Shown here: piece by piece, positions 45,922 to 57,330 of the stretch
Layout: each line of letters begins with the position of its first letter
How positions within the stretch are numbered: position 1 is the stretch's first letter
Assembly (NCBI GenBank): GCA_936440205.1
Contig: OW387145.1
Span: 13,081,396-13,145,395, forward strand
Length of the DNA stretch: 64,000 nt
Direction: 5' to 3'
DNA from: Lepidonotus clava
Taxonomy: Eukaryota; Annelida; Polychaeta; Phyllodocida; Polynoidae
The notes under the pieces: model-generated
What the model saw: the letters and a program-made list of their open reading frames with translations, nothing else
The model's database searches: none
What the model was told of the DNA's origin: nothing
Position numbers and translations under genes: made by a program

Positions 45922-46541
45922 TGAACTATTGTTAATGTTTGATTTAAGACTGCGTGAGGTTTGTGTATATCTAAGTCTCCATGAGTCGTTTGTCCAGAAT
46001 GCCTGAGTAATTCAGACTGCGTTTAAAGTTTGTCCGTCCACTTCCCAATAGTTCAAAAGAAATGAACGATGAGGGAGCTTCTTAATATGAAAGGGTTTTT
46101 ATTCAATAAACATCTCATCCCGAGTCAAAGCCACCATGTATAAGTCCTCATCAGTCCACCTCCCATCTCCTATCAGCAATCAACCACATTTAGAACACGA
46201 GTTGCTCCAACACCTTCTAGACCATTCTAGTACTCAGCTCTATCACAATCCTATGTCCGAGGTAGTTGATATTGGTAAACTCCAGTCTGTTACACGGGAG
46301 CCGATGTACTTACTCCAGGTAACTCCTTGGCTAAACTTACTTAGCTGATGTTCTCACTAAAACTAAGTGGCTACTAACTCCTCGCTCCCTACCTTGCAGC
46401 GCCTTTTATACTGGTTAACAGGTGGCGCTAGGAGCGCAAGATATTCCTTCTAGAAGTAAACTAGAAGTAGACTTGCTAAGCCTGATCCTTGATGGATTAT
46501 ATAACACGAGAATATATTAAAAGTGCTAAGCTATTAGTACA
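45922..46541 (-). repeat. LTR (3' LTR in element orientation)
   Basis: 620 bp, about 99.7% identical by eye to the right LTR. The motif CGACGGCGGTCA follows it internally and recurs twice just inside the other end. Confidence 0.85.
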
Positions 46542-47852
46542 TTCGACGGCGGTCAGGTGTTTGAGTTTAAGGAGGTGGACGACATAGCTCAAACCAAATG
46601 AAGATCTTTTGTTCATTCAGAAGTATAAACAAAGATACATTCATATGATCGGTTTTGCTTTAGTACATTTTGCTGGTAGTCCCAGGTTGAGACTCAAGAT
46701 CAATGAAAACATTCATAGGTTTCATGGTAAGTTCATAAATAAGATTATTTATCGAGTTGACTTCCACAGCTTGAAGCTCAAGTTTAGCGGAACCCGTTCA
46801 TAAAGTGGCAAAGTAAGTGTTAAAGAATGATAACATGATCATTTGTATGATAAAGTAATGGTGACATAATCATGGTGACAAAGTGACAAAGTCAGTTTTA
46901 GAGAATGAAAAAAAAAATATCGTTATCAGCCTATATTGAGGCTTAAGGATTGTGACACCCGTGCATAAGGTGATAAAGTGAGTTTTAAGGATGGTCAGCC
47001 ATAATGGGGCTTAAGAATTACGACACCCGTGCATAAGGTGTCGCTTGATTACGTTGGTTGGGGACCTAAGCTTTAGTTTAGCGCAGATTTTGTAAGAAAT
47101 TATACGATGGTTTGATCATGCTAGCCGATTTCAAAATTTGGATCTCTTGGATCAAAAAGGGGTTTCCCAAATTAGCCTCGTTTTGACGTCATTTTAATCA
47201 GTGCCGACGGTTATTTTATCGCGTGTGGACGTACTTTTTACTAGCTTAGCCCTTTTTTATTATTTCTTCGACTCCCACCATGGTCCGTGTAGCAGTATTC
47301 TGCTCAGATCGAGAAGGTGGAATTCTCGCAGACGCAAATCTCTTATTCACTGCGGTACTTCTCCCGTAGCAATGGGTATCTGCTCAATCTAACACACTTT
47401 GTAGTCACGGACATTTCCGCCTAATTTGCTTGGTGAATGTAGCAAAATATAAATTTGCTAAACATGTATCTTATACAATAAAAGGTCGGACATTAAAGAC
47501 ACGATAACATCCACTAGTTATTAAGTTGAAATAGACTAATAATATCAATTCTTGATTATTTCAACCTACGAAATCAATTGTCGTACGAGGACGTTGCTAT
47601 GCTACACAATGGAAATACGTCATTCACTCTCCAAGCAGTGCTGTTCTTGATCCAAGCAGATGTTTGGCGCATTGTCCCGAATTTCAGTAGCTGTTTTCTT
47701 CTTAGTCAGTCAGATATGGAACAATCATTTATTATTTTTCGATTTATTTACATTAATTCTTGATGTTCGTGATTCCTTTTTGAATGTAAACAGTTTAGTT
47801 AATTAGAAACACATATTCCCGCCTTAGTTTAACCTTGTTTACATAGGGAGCT

Positions 47853-48536
47853 TTGTCAACAAAATGCCCGTATGAGGAACATCAGAGACATCTAGTGTTA
47901 AACCTGGAACTATTTGCGTCTGCGAGAATTCAGGAGTACCCCGATCTTCTCCTCACGGGTGAGGAGCACACCTGCGTTGTGTTTTCCTGCCAAGACGCCT
48001 CGACGGCAGAACTTTCTGGATATGCGTTCGCGCACCACGTTATGTGGCCGGACGATATCCTGGTAGTTATTTGTAATTTGCTGGACGTTCTTACATGGGA
48101 CGAGGAGTTAGAACTGTATATCCCACTCTACACTAGTTCCGATGCCGCAGCAAAATTCTACGCCGAGACCATCAACCGGGCTTTCTTGAACGTAAAGTCC
48201 CACCCGGCCCCGTCGACCTTCGTGATGACCACCCCCTCCGGCTTCGATGTCAAGCGTTGGACCCTTACGGACAGTGACGGTTCACTGCAGAAATGGGTGA
48301 ACCGTCTAGTACCCAAGGTCAGCCGGGAGGTGCGCCGGGCCAATGAATGGTTCGGGGTGCCCACAGCGGACACGGGGCGGGTGCTCCACGCCATACGGAC
48401 AGTCGTCGACGGCAACATCACGGTAAACGATTTCCGGGAGCTGGAGGACGGCTACCGACCTTCCGACAGGATCATCAGACGCTGGGCGCGGGTGTTGGGG
48501 CGGCTGATTGCCCGTCTGCCCGTCGTGGCACGCTAA
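47853..48536 (+). CDS. ORF of unknown function inside the LTR element, antisense to it
   Basis: A 227-codon open frame lies on the plus strand, opposite to the element's own direction. It begins at a TTG in the open frame, and no ATG lies near its start. The preceding TTTGTTTACATAG could be a splice acceptor. The product is mixed alpha/beta in character (SCQDASTAELSGYAF, DVLTWDEELELYIPLY, KWVNRLVPKVSREVRRANEW, IIRRWARVLGRLIARLP). I recognise no gag, pol or host family. GC and codon use stand out from the AT-rich surroundings. It may be an accessory or captured gene, and I propose no function. Confidence 0.4.
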   Translation: MSTKCPYEEHQRHLVLNLELFASARIQEYPDLLLTGEEHTCVVFSCQDASTAELSGYAFAHHVMWPDDILVVICNLLDVLTWDEELELYIPLYTSSDAAAKFYAETINRAFLNVKSHPAPSTFVMTTPSGFDVKRWTLTDSDGSLQKWVNRLVPKVSREVRRANEWFGVPTADTGRVLHAIRTVVDGNITVNDFRELEDGYRPSDRIIRRWARVLGRLIARLPVVAR

Positions 48537-49309
48537 ACCGTCGGCACTCGGTTTCTTGTAAATAATGATTTTGAGTGATCTCATCAACTGATTCTGGTGA
48601 TTCAATTCCCAATTAACACTTAGTTTAGTAATAGATATTTATCCAGGAGGCATCAGCCAGTTCGTTCTCATGGGAAGCAAGGACAAGACTGTTTTGAACC
48701 GAACTTTTAGTAGTCGTCGCCCCCTTTTCTTCGCCTGTTGTTGGGAGTCGCCCTCCTCGTAGAGCCGGCCCCTCGACCCGACCGCTCCGAGACCGGGTAA
48801 GTTTAGTCTTCCTTCTACTGTTTGTTGCATGTTAGGCAGGCTACTAACCCGTAGGATTTTAAGGGGATTGTTGGCCAAAACTCTTCCTCGTGGTTTTCGG
48901 TTCGCCTTCACGTGGTTGTATTCCGGAAGCTGATGTCACTCCCGGAACTAGAAACTGTGTTTCGCTGGTGATTTTTTGTAACGGGTAGCACGGGCGGCCA
49001 CCTGGTGTTTACTTTTGGATCCAAGATGGTGGACGCAGGCCGAAAACTAGGACCTTGCGTACTAAACTCATTATCTTTTCCAGGTTCTGTGGTTATTGAT
49101 AATATATGAACGGCGTAAGATGGTAGTGTTGGGCACTGATAGACGTCGGGCTATATGATTTTAGTGGGAGGGATTGTTTAGGCGAACATGATCAATCATT
49201 TTACTTCGCGCGTGGTTGGGCGATAATAGAAGGTTTTACTGACTAGAGGTTTGTTGACATTACCGATTCAAGCAGGCTCTCAATGTGTGTGGGTAATTTG
49301 CGCCGTGTT

Positions 49310-49880
49310 GGCCTTGTGTGTTATTGTATTACTATTAACTACTAGTTGACTGACACTGCACCAATGGAGTTGTGTGGATGACCAGGGATTCCGGTCTGGG
49401 TTGTACAGCATTAGATTTACTGTAACAGAATTCTTTGTTTTGACGTTCCCCGTACAAGGTAATGGAAACACTCTATTTGATGACTTACAAAGCGTAAGCG
49501 CTTCATGTGGTCACCCCAGGTAGAGTCGTCCGACTGACCGTCGGCGACTCCGTGGTAAGTTTTGAGGAACTGCTGGTGACCAGGTACTTTGGTCCAGACT
49601 GCATAGCTTTAGATTGGCTGTGGCAGAATTCTTTGATGAGTTGTCACCTTTATAAGATAAGGCCCACCTTGAAAGATATCATGAGTGCCCGAGATGTGAC
49701 GCAAAACTCACCCGCTCGGACTCCCTGACAGACCACATGAGATGTCACCACAAGGTGTAAGGACTTCATGGGGGTCACTCCAGGTGAAGTGAGTTAGTCT
49801 CCTGTAAGAGTCTCATGGTACTTTCTGGGTCTGTAGCAAAGGCTACAGGCTCCAGTTAAGATCTAGTTTCACGTAATGGA
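49310..49880. repeat. Degenerate tandem duplication inside the LTR element
   Basis: Blocks near 49370-49445 (GTCTGGGTTGTACAGCATTA, CAGAATTCTTTG) and 49580-49640 (GTCCAGACTGCATAGCTTTA, CAGAATTCTTTG) are related, as are CTTCATGTGGTCACCCCAGG (49501) and CTTCATGGGGGTCACTCCAG (49767). The unit is roughly 250 bp. Confidence 0.5.
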
Positions 49881-51188
49881 CTGATACGTCTCAGAAGACT
49901 TCGTCAGTGCCATGGTGTTAGAATAAGTCTGATAACTAGTATTAATGTGCAGTGTCGTCCAGATGGGGAATAAGAATAATGATAGGAACTGGGTTTATTG
50001 TGGTTTATTTAAGAGACTACTTGGTTTTCTGAGAGCCAATACTTGAACGGTAGATTCCCTTGTTTTTCTCCTTTCCTCATATTTATGTCCATTGTGTTAG
50101 AATAATTTACCAACACACTTCAATGGTTAATATTAAGACAAACCCCTTCCCTTCCTTTGTTAGTTATGGGTGGTAGCTCGGCGTCCAACCCCTATACTCA
50201 ATCTGGGTTTGAATACCGAGTTCCACTGTTATACTGGGTAGTCGGCGCCCTCCATTGCAGTAGGCAGGAGCGCCCCTAACACCAAACCGTTCCATGCATA
50301 GATATTATACATATTTTAACAGTAATAATTCACCGTCTTATTTTGTACAACACACTTCATGGGGAAAACAGACATGAAACAATTGTGGAAAAGTTTTCAT
50401 TCCGTATAAAATATAAGTGTCACGAGAGACCTTAACTTATTAACTGTACAAAGGAGGTTGAGATTATTCGTTCCTCATTAGTTATCACTAGAGGATCGGG
50501 TCTCAGATTCAGGTTCATTTCTGATCTGATTCCCGGTCCTCATTAGTTACACGTGGGTTGTCGGTACCCCCCATCCATGAGTACAAGAATGGGCAGCACC
50601 GAGTTTCCCATTGTTATAATCGGGAGCAGACTGCATATTTTTTTTTTTTTTTAATATGCAGCCTACACCCCCTTTAAATTATAGAGATGTGTAAATGCAT
50701 CTCCTCAGATCACTCACTTCCAGACAGCACCTAGTAAGTCGGGCCTTTACCGAAGTACAGTACAAGGTTAAACCCGTCCTTTGTTCAGGTCTATGCCCGT
50801 TTTTCTTGTGGAGAGTCAAGACTACTCCTGAAAAGACTCCGCCCCCAGCTTATCCTAACTATGCGCACGCGGGGCAGGAATATGTTAGTACTAAAGACAA
50901 CCTTAGAATTTTAGTTTCTTTCTAATAGATTGGGTAGACTATTAGCTATGGGTGTCAACTAAGTTTTTGCAGCCGTTTGTTAGGGAATTAGTAGACCATG
51001 TCCCCCCTTTTCAGCTCAACTGTTGAGCGGAGACCCGGTTACTTTTTAGCGCCACGACGGCGGTCAAGACTAGTATTTCATTTATTTTTTTTATTTTTTT
51101 TTTTTTTCTCGACGGCGGTCAGCTCTGAAGCCGCACGTCTTCTTTATTAATTTTAATTATTTCTAATTTACCCGGGTTCTCCACCAAA

Positions 51189-51808
51189 TGAACTATTGTT
51201 AATGTTTGATTTAAGACTGCGTGAGGTTTGTGTATATCTAAGTCTCCATGAGTCGTTTGTCCAGAATGCCTGAGTAATTCAGACTGCGTTTAAAGTTTGT
51301 CCGTCCACTTCCCAATAGTTCAAAAGAAATGAACGATGAGGGAGCTTCTTAATATGAAAGGGTTTTTATTCAATAAACATCTCATCCCGAGTCAAAGCCA
51401 CCATGTATAAGTCCTCATCAGTCCACCTCCCATCTCCTATCAGCAATCAACCACATTTAGAACACGAGTTGCTCCAACACCTTCTAGACCATTCTAGTAT
51501 TCAGCTCTATCACAATCCTATGTCCGAGGTAGTTGATATTGGTAAACTCCAGTCTGTTACACGGGAGCCGATGTACTTACTCCAGGTAACTCCTTGGCTA
51601 AACTTACTTAGCTGATGTTCTCACTAAAACTAAGTGGCTACTAACTCCTCGCTCCCTACCTTGCAGCGCCTTTTATACTGGTTAACAGGTGGCGCTAGGA
51701 GCGCAAGATATTCCTTCTAGAAGTAGACTAGAAGTAGACTTGCTAAGCCTGATCCTTGATGGATTATATAACACGAGAATATATTAAAAGTGCTAAGCTA
51801 TTAGTACA
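51189..51808 (-). repeat. LTR (5' LTR in element orientation)
   Basis: 620 bp. On the minus strand it is followed immediately by the primer-binding-site-like TGGTGGAGAACCCGGG. Confidence 0.85.
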
Positions 51809-51862
51809 TCCCCATACCCAGGGGAAAGCAGACTACACCACCCGACCACGGACCTGTACAAC

Positions 51863-52522
51863 AAGCCTGTATCCAGGGGGGGTGACGTGGGGTATGCGTC
51901 ACCCCCCCTTGGCTAGGCTAGGTCCACTTTCTGGAAAATCTATTTATTTTTATTAAAGGAGTTTTATTAAGTAACAATCCTCAGGGCTACCCTTGGTTGT
52001 CAGGTATGTTTTCATTATCTGATTTCCTTTAGACCTGTTCCAGTGGCAGAATTATAGGGGTTGTGGGAGCAAATGTGCCTGACCCCCCCCCCCCCCTTTA
52101 TTTGGCCAAATTTTGACGTTTTTAAATGTAACTTTTTGTAGGATTTTTCTTCCAAAAATTGTTCTAAGTCCAAAGGAATTGACAAAAAAAGGTTGGAACC
52201 AAATGAGACAGCATATAGATGCTCAGGGCACGTGTTTTAGTTGCTAGAAATGGTTTAAGATGATTCCTCGAGTTTTTTTTTCTCATTTCCAACAATGCCC
52301 GAGTTCATTTCGAAAGTAAAAATAAAAAGAAGAAAGAAAGAAAATTGACCTACCTACCCTAATTTTTTTTATGACCTGACTATGACCTGAACATAGCAAT
52401 TTATTTTTGGCCCACATCCTTTCCCTACACTTTTAAATTCCATTATTGAAAAAAAGTCCACTTTTTGGATGGGGTCACCCCCGGAGTCACCCCCCTACAG
52501 AAATTCCTGGATACGGGCCTGG
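51863..52522. mobile_element. TIR element AAGCCTGTATCCAGG, copy 2, larger form
   Basis: Ends AAGCCTGTATCCAGG and CCTGGATACGGGCCTGG correspond to the 217-bp element at 26503-26719. The 660-bp interior contains C-tracts and probably a further insertion related to the GGATCYAGG families (52040-52610). No ORF. Confidence 0.65.
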
Positions 52523-53566
52523 TACATGTTTGTATGGGCCCCCTCCCCCCATAGGCTATAATGTTTGCACCCACCCCCCCCCCTTCAAGTCCTGGATCTG
52601 CTCCTGATTTTACATAATGCTAGATGACAGAATAGGTAGCCTGCTATTGAAAATGAAATGCAGGTCATCCTGGACCAGGCGGGTCGTCCGGCAGCTTCTT
52701 GGGTCGAGGCGGGAATTGTAGGCCTACAGATGGCGCCACAGATAGCACTACGTTGTAACGGCTTTGCTGTCAGGATTGTGTTTTGGCCTTTTTATTCTCC
52801 ACATCCGGATGAGGATTTCGTCAGGAACCGAACGCATCGTAAACAACGTTTTCTAACAAAAAGTAACAGGTACGTGTCCTTATTTCATTGGATTTTGACA
52901 AAATGCATCAATGTCATACAAAAGAAAGCATAGAACTGACGTGTCACTGTGTAAGAGTGACGCGAAACAACTTTTACGTCCACTACAAAAGCGCATCCCT
53001 TGGCTTGGTTTCGGCTTAGTCGTGGCATAGCTTAGCTCAATCCAGACCTGTAGCAGGTAGTGCCCAAGTAAGTTACATTGATTGGATCTCCTATCAGTAG
53101 GCCTCTATCTGAGTTATCATTCAAGACTACAACCTTCATTCTGAGAGAGGGACAGCAGAGTTGCTTATCACTGACTTGCCTGATCAGTGATATTAGGAAC
53201 AACCAGATTGCAGTAGATCTAAATGATTGAGTATCTAATATTCTAATGTCAGAAGGAGCTGGATCACTTATTGAAGAGGACCACACACGCGTGTCGTGAG
53301 AAGATGCGCCCAGAGCAGAGGCTAGAGGCTAGAGTAGAGGTATAAACAATCAATAAGGACGAACCCAATAGTTGATCGAGGATATGTCTCAGTTGCATGT
53401 TGTGACGAGTGATGACGATCATAATACCAGTCCAGGTACTCCACATATCGAGTTCGATCTAGACCGTCTAGATAACTAATCAGCAAGCTTATGTCAATAG
53501 AGATAAGACTCAGACTCAGACTGTGAAAGTGAAACTCACCACAAATAGTTACCTGAACTTTCTAAT
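52523..53566. other. Upstream region, no gene recognised
   Basis: Moderate-GC sequence without a convincing ORF. It lies upstream of the candidate exon at 53567 and may hold its promoter or 5' untranslated exons. GTAACAG/gtacgt at about 52868 is a possible donor. A 29-bp stretch at 52908-52936 recurs identically at 56686-56714. Confidence 0.4.
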
Positions 53567-53957
53567 ATGGATAATACTATATTAAAGATAACACCTAGGC
53601 CTACAAACCGCCCGGTGAAAACTAGGAAGCCACAGAAGAACCTCTCAGCTTCTAAAGGGAAAGTCGTCCCTTATTCAGTTAACTCCAAGAAAGCAGCTAG
53701 ATCTACTGTTAAGCCCTCGGCGATTATCCCTTTAGTAGATCTGCCGGACCAACCCCCCTCATCCTTGCACCAGGTTCTCTACTCGGCGTTTAGTCTTCTC
53801 TCTGATTCTGAATCTACAGAGCCACACACAAAGAGGAAGGCCTCCCAAGATATTTCTCACTACTCGCCACGGACAAAGACGTCAAAAGCCGTCTCAAACT
53901 GGTCTACTGACAACCGCCGTCGGGAACACAAGCTCAAACTGTCCAACAGCGCCGCTG
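53567..53957 (+). CDS. Candidate upstream coding exon of the C19orf12-like gene
   Basis: An ATG-started ORF runs to a donor (GCCGCTG/gtaaag) at 53957, giving 130 codons plus one base. The product is basic and Ser/Thr/Lys-rich (KITPRPTNRPVKTRKPQKNL, FSLLSDSESTEPHTKRKASQ) and probably disordered. The next acceptor, at 55163, continues in the same frame (VRGKIVNPV) without a stop into the C19orf12-like Met at 55189. A 279-aa fusion isoform is thus possible. A one-in-three phase match can occur by chance, and the exon may belong to another gene. Confidence 0.4.
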
Positions 53958-55188
53958 GTAAAGATATATATGTAGTAATTGGCATTCTGAGATGATTCTG
54001 CATGGGGAAAACAACTAACAAGTATGAATATAGCGTATAGGTTAATAGGGATGCAGTCGGCACTGTGATATTTGTAGGAAACAACAAGGTTTTACCTTAG
54101 CTTACAGTTACTATAGTGGCCTATAGTAATACTCTGCCAGGCTGGTGAAACTTGCGAGCAGCTAGCCCAGTAGGCTAGTGATAGGCTTTGAAATTACATG
54201 CAGTAAGAAATTGGTGCATGGACGGTAACAGGTGAACTCGGCCCGCTGGTGAACTCGGACCATGGTGAACTCGGTCCACTGGTGAAGTCGGTCCGTTTTA
54301 CAAATATATTGTTTTCCATAACCTAGCCATATCATTTTGACAAAAGTTGACATATTCACTTATTTAACGTGGACCTAACAATTATGTATGGGTCTAGACC
54401 ACTAAATTTGACACAGCAACAAAACCGTTCCTTAAATTTGACACGGCGACATCAGCTTTTTAAAAATTGGACAGGCGACAGGGCATTTTGGTGACAAATA
54501 ACAAGACCCTTTTCTTAGATTTGACATTTGACTTAGTCTATTAATGATATATTTTGACTTAGGGCTAAAGTAAGTAAAAACGGGAAGAGTGGGCCGAGAT
54601 CACCACTGGGCAAACTTCAGTAAGGGCCGAGTTCACCAGTATTCGTATGGACTTAGTAGTCTAGTAGAACTGTTATCAAGAATGGTGCAAAGGCCATCCT
54701 AAAAAGATACTAGCCCGGTAGATTAGTATATGAAATATGTTAAGAAAACCCCTGAAACATTTCAAACTTAGCTTGGAAAATATTCAGATGACATTCATTC
54801 TTGGATCATGAAAATTATTTAATTTATTGTCGGGCTGGAGAGTACACATATTCGATAGCCTAGACTAATGTCGAACGTTATTCCCTCACCTGTCTGTGAT
54901 CAATTAGCCGTGCAAAACTGCTCTTTATTGGGAAGATTAAGATATCTTGGTTTAGCTGCCCTCTCGGGATCTCAATTTAATTCTTTTTCTTAGTTATTTA
55001 TTTACCCTCGAAATGTAGTTCGGTGCAAGACCGTTTTTCTTTGAATTCCAGTCTACAAAAAATACATGTACACCAAAGATATGTTATGCACAAACAAGTG
55101 ATAAACATGTAACATGAATAATGAGATGGCACATGTCAATTTAATTGTTTTTCTCATTTCAGTCAGAGGCAAAATTGTAAATCCAGTC

Positions 55189-57330
55189 ATGGCAGAGCAA
55201 GCAGCCCATTTGGCGGGCATGGCGTTCATCCCATATTACAACCAGATTATGAAGATCTTAGAATGTGACAGAAGTCTCAAGAAGACAATAGTTGGTAAGT
55301 GTGCCTTTGATTATGTTTCATAAATGTATGTAGGTATGGGGCCTTCCATTTAGTACATACGCAAAAATTTACAAATTCTAGACTCCCCCCACCCCCCCTT
55401 TGGCTAAAATACGCATTGGATTTGTATATGAACGTACGCAAAATTCAAGAATTCACAGACCCCCCCCCTCTTGATGCGTACGTACTTTATGGAAGGCCCC
55501 CATCCTCATTGTACTTTCGTCATCGTTTAAAGGGACGTTCTCGCTGGCAAGACGGACGTAATTTGATACGTTGTAACTCCCATAAGTTGTCGCCAAATTC
55601 ATGACGTGACCAATGACGTCGCAGAATTACGTTCCAAAAGTGAGAAATCCGTCACCGGCCGTCGCGTCGTTAGGCTTACGTCAGCATATGTAAGCCGAAG
55701 AACTCACGGACAAGAACGTCCCTTTTAACTTTGTTTACTTCACAATTTTATCATTTTGTATTGCGGAGAATTTCTTGTAAAGAAAATAGTAGGCTTCTGC
55801 TTTTATCGATCAGATGTGCAAGCTCGTAAATGATTTCATCATGGTCAATCAGCATAGCTGATTTTCTTTGTTTTATCAGGAAAGAAATGAAATGTAATGC
55901 TAATTCTACTTCAAAATTGTCTTTGAGGTTCCTAAACACAGTGTGTACATGTGCTATATGCAACTTCCAAATACCCAAAGTTTGAAGACTTTACCATATT
56001 TTGTGCGTGTGAAAACAAAAGGAGCGGTAACAGAAAGAAGACTTTTTAAAAGATGAGACCTAAATATCCGTGTAACCTAGTATGCATTATGACCCATAGT
56101 ATACTGCATAATTTACTTGTCAGTAGAATGTTCTAGAGTATACCCTCCCCTCTCTGGCTACATGACACCGGGGGTGGGATGAGTTGCTCGTATAGGCCAT
56201 AGACATGATTTTATGTATCTCTATATATAGGCGAGACCCAGCACTACTGTAAGATCACGGATTTATAAACCATTTACTTATAAGTACCTGGACTTTTATA
56301 TGTCACGTAAAGACCCTATGTGACATCCTCACTTTGTTGTTTCGCAGGCATGGCCAAACAGATGGGTTATGCTGCAGCTGGGGCGGCATGCGGCGGTGCA
56401 GTAGGAGGACCCCCAGGCGCTATGATCGGCGGCATAGCAGGTAGGTTACCGACAGAAAACATTTAACAATACAACATGTAGTCAGGAGTGGACATAACTA
56501 GGGGCCCAGGGCACTAGAAAAGGTCAAGCCCCTCGATTTTCTGTTCTGGGAGTCCAAGACTATGGGAGTCTGGGGGATTGTAATCATTGATTGCCTACCA
56601 CGGATATCTGGCTTACAATACTTTAGGCACGTGTAGGTTAGTTTGGACCAATTTTGTCAAGAAAAAAAAACATGGAAAAAAATGGATCAATGTCATACAA
56701 AAGAAAGCATAGAATGGATCAAAAATATATGAATGTTTGCTATAATTATATTAATGTGTCATAAATATCTTTTCCAACCAACTCAAAAAGTGATAAAAGT
56801 ATACATATAACAAATGAAAAGATAGGTGATATTGGTCTGAATAATCTTTAACCACATGTAAAGCCATGAATAATGAAAATTAAGCTCTGTGGTTTATCAC
56901 CACATTTCCCAGTATGCTCCCTGATTAGCAATAGTCTGCCGGTAAAATCCAGCAACTATGCTATCCGTGGTAGGGAGAATTGAGGAAGCTTGCTTGCCGT
57001 CAGTCTCTCAAATGTTAAAACTTGGCTAATCTTCACATCTGTAATTTGAAATACAAAGATCAGATGTTTTTATGATTCTTATACTGATACACCGTTGTTT
57101 TTCTAGGTAGTATATACGGCTACATGCACGCCGACGAGTACACTGCACTCATCACAGTGCTGAAGGAGATGTCAGACCTGGAGAAGCAACGCATGGTGGA
57201 GAAGGTGCAGGAGCTGGTGGGCAGCACGGGCATCGAGGCCCTCGTCGGCTTCGTAGGCCAACAAGTCAACCGCGAACTGTTCGCCAAACTCATACAGGAC
57301 TTCGCCAAATCCACCACGAAAGGAGCATGA
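55189..57330 (+). CDS. C19orf12: C19orf12 homologue
   Basis: Three exons (55189-55294 within an exon starting at 55163, 56348-56440, 57107-57330) have phases 1 and 1 and encode 140 aa. The N-terminal part is IMKILECDRSLKKTI. The hallmark Gly-rich membrane hairpin GAACGGAVGGPPGAMIGGIAG aligns with human VGGLVGGPPGLAVGGAVGG, and the tail reads LKEMSDLEKQRMVEKVQEL, GIEALVGFV. Human C19orf12 is a small mitochondrial/ER membrane protein linked to lipid handling and to the MPAN form of neurodegeneration. Length matches the short human isoform (141 aa). I chose the Met at 55189 because it fits that isoform. Confidence 0.88.
55338..55500. mobile_element. Palindromic MITE GGGGCCTTCCATTTAGTAC, copy 3
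   Basis: 163 bp, with inverted ends GGGGCCTTCCATTTAGTAC and GTACTTTATGGAAGGCCCC. It lies in intron 1 of the C19orf12 homologue, in the opposite orientation to the 39906 copy. Confidence 0.85.
56594..56974. mobile_element. MITE with TIR CCTACCACGGATA, second copy
   Basis: Ends CCTACCACGGATATC and GCTATCCGTGGTAGG. About 380 bp, in intron 2 of the C19orf12 homologue. Confidence 0.75.

Larger units (their letters stand above)
45922..51808 (-). mobile_element. LTR retrotransposon, apparently non-autonomous and young
   Basis: Two 620-bp LTRs (45922-46541, 51189-51808) start TGAACTATTG and end TTAGTACA on the plus strand and differ at about two positions. TCCC flanks both sides as a 4-bp target duplication. 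On the minus strand the LTR has TATAAAAGG followed by AATAAA. Just inside the right LTR is TGGTGGAGAACCCGGG, a good tRNA primer-binding site. The element therefore runs right to left. No RT or integrase is recognisable in the 4.6-kb interior, so it looks like a non-autonomous derivative rather than a broken autonomous copy. Confidence 0.85.
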
